Source: Bacteroidota bacterium (GTDB taxonomy: Bacteria > Bacteroidota > Bacteroidia > 2-12-FULL-35-15). From it: a stretch of 64,000 nucleotides of DNA. The notes beneath the pieces are model-generated. The model was not told the DNA's origin. It saw only the letters and a program-made list of their open reading frames with translations, and did not search any database. The position numbers were made by a program, and so were the translations under genes. Shown here piece by piece: positions 63,444 through 64,000 of the stretch. The stretch spans positions 310,001 to 374,000 of the forward strand of contig JADKIU010000007.1 of NCBI GenBank assembly GCA_016722565.1, read 5' to 3'. Numbering within the stretch: the stretch's first letter is position 1; each line of letters starts with the position of its first letter.

Positions 63444-64000
63444 ATGAAAAAATTATACACACTTATTGCATTTGCAGGAATTTCTCTAAGCCTGATTGCT
63501 CAATCAATTGATAAAAGCAACCTTACTTTTACGAAAAAAACAACTGCTTTTCCAAATATCCGGAGCGGAGAAAGACTCATGGGCCCTGACACGCTAGGAC
63601 TAGTTAATTTCACTGATTTTCTTCCCGAATTTAGATCTATAAATCCTTATTTATATGCATATTCATTCGGAGGTTACGTTTATGGTAATAATAAAGATAC
63701 TATGAATGTTTGTGCTCAAGGATACTCAAATTTAAATAATACTCCAGTTCGCGTCATTGGAGTATATCTTTGGTTTGGAGCAAAGCATTCGGATCTAAGT
63801 AGTTCGCCATCTTCAAAAGTAGTAGTGAAAGCATTGGGAATTTCTGCAAATAAAGCAATAAATACAGATAGTTCAGGTACGTTCAATTCAACTGTATTCA
63901 ACTGGCCTGGGCCAAATACTGGCAATACTTTACCTGATGCATCGGCAGATATATTATTTTCGAATATTGATACCATTGGCAACCTCAATTATGTGAGCTT
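63444..64000 (+). CDS. Secreted protein, C-terminus cut by window edge
   Basis: The ATG at 63444 opens a frame that stays open to the window end (185 codons). The signal peptide is 'MKKLYTLIAFAGISLSLIAQ'. The mature start 'SIDKSNLTFTKKTTAFPNIRSGERL' and 'YGNNKDTMNVCAQGYSNLNNTPVRVIGVYLWFGAKHSDL' give no family I can name. By position, style and spacing (30 nt after the preceding stop) it is probably the next T9SS cargo gene of the run; a sorting domain would lie beyond the edge. This is not shown here. Confidence 0.75.
   Translation, partial: MKKLYTLIAFAGISLSLIAQSIDKSNLTFTKKTTAFPNIRSGERLMGPDTLGLVNFTDFLPEFRSINPYLYAYSFGGYVYGNNKDTMNVCAQGYSNLNNTPVRVIGVYLWFGAKHSDLSSSPSSKVVVKALGISANKAINTDSSGTFNSTVFNWPGPNTGNTLPDASADILFSNIDTIGNLNYVS

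Noticed and set aside
1..64000. Genome-wide use of TGA as a Trp codon
   Set aside because: Nearly all genes are intact with the standard code and contain TGG for Trp. Only one internal TGA exists, so a code change is not supported.
1..64000. tRNA, rRNA and known riboswitches
   Set aside because: I saw no cloverleaf with TTCGA-type T-arm or rRNA core in the gaps, and no thiamine, FMN or cobalamin box upstream of thiL, ribE or metF. Weak or unusual forms cannot be excluded by eye.

Overview
The window is AT-rich chromosomal DNA from a member of the Bacteroidota, most like the flavobacterial/sphingobacterial side of the phylum. Four things support this. At least a dozen predicted secreted proteins end in type IX secretion system (T9SS) sorting domains of type A ('YPNP...' start, about 75-85 residues) or type B ('FTPNxDGxND' start, about 90-100 residues). 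There is a PorP/SprF protein and a PorE-like OmpA protein. IspG is the long form, about 645 residues. Several upstream regions carry Bacteroidota-type promoters (TTG-N18 to N20-TAnnTTTG). No rRNA, tRNA, CRISPR array, transposase or phage gene was found. Species cannot be named from sequence alone.

Layout. 1-7.8 kb: a left-truncated T9SS protein on the minus strand, two paralogous surface proteins in tandem, riboflavin synthase, and a secreted fusion of cytochrome c with a PHM-like copper monooxygenase. 7.85-10.9 kb: metF and lepA. 10.9-11.85 kb: a tandem array of 220-bp palindromic repeats. 11.85-17.2 kb: a T9SS protein, an ECF sigma factor with a probable anti-sigma partner split by a 131-bp inverted-repeat element, nadB and an Nfu Fe-S carrier. 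17.3-26.2 kb: an SBBP-repeat T9SS protein, then a three-gene surface module (type B PKD adhesin, PorP/SprF, PorE-like OmpA). 26.3-27.0 kb: two small minus-strand genes. 27.3-31.5 kb: a TonB-dependent receptor followed by a TPR protein, a membrane protein, a winged-helix regulator and a 2TM protein. 31.5-34.0 kb: a TonB-dependent receptor broken by one frameshift. 34.0-39.8 kb: a PCMD-like T9SS protein, ispG and two PKD-repeat T9SS proteins. 39.8-44.7 kb: sufA-sufB-sufC-sufD and an EamA transporter. 44.9-48.3 kb: a GT2, a STELLO-like glycosyltransferase and a membrane GT39-like gene interrupted by an in-frame TGA. 48.4-53.2 kb: thiL, a propeller-type sensor histidine kinase and its LytTR regulator. 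53.5-55.3 kb: a 56-residue membrane peptide and an unknown cytosolic protein. 55.9 kb to the end: a leucine-rich-repeat type B protein, a relic of a T9SS sorting domain, two T9SS type A proteins and a right-truncated secreted protein.

The genes form three themes. One is the cell surface: T9SS cargo with T9SS outer-membrane and peptidoglycan-linked parts beside it, and TonB receptors with their regulators. The second is iron-sulfur and cofactor housekeeping (suf, nfu, nadB, ribE, thiL, ispG, metF), in which SUF and Nfu serve Fe-S enzymes such as IspG. The third is signalling (ECF sigma/anti-sigma, histidine kinase/LytTR, winged helix).

The least explained signal is a pair of intergenic elements (53370-53447 and 55726-55799). 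They share a 16-nt core, ACATGGGGATGTTGTT, enclosed by unrelated but fully base-paired stems, which looks like a structured RNA or leader element. Other points of interest are the 220-bp palindromic array, the 131-bp element that fills the sigma/anti-sigma gap, an operator-like palindrome inside the suf promoter, and two interrupted genes.
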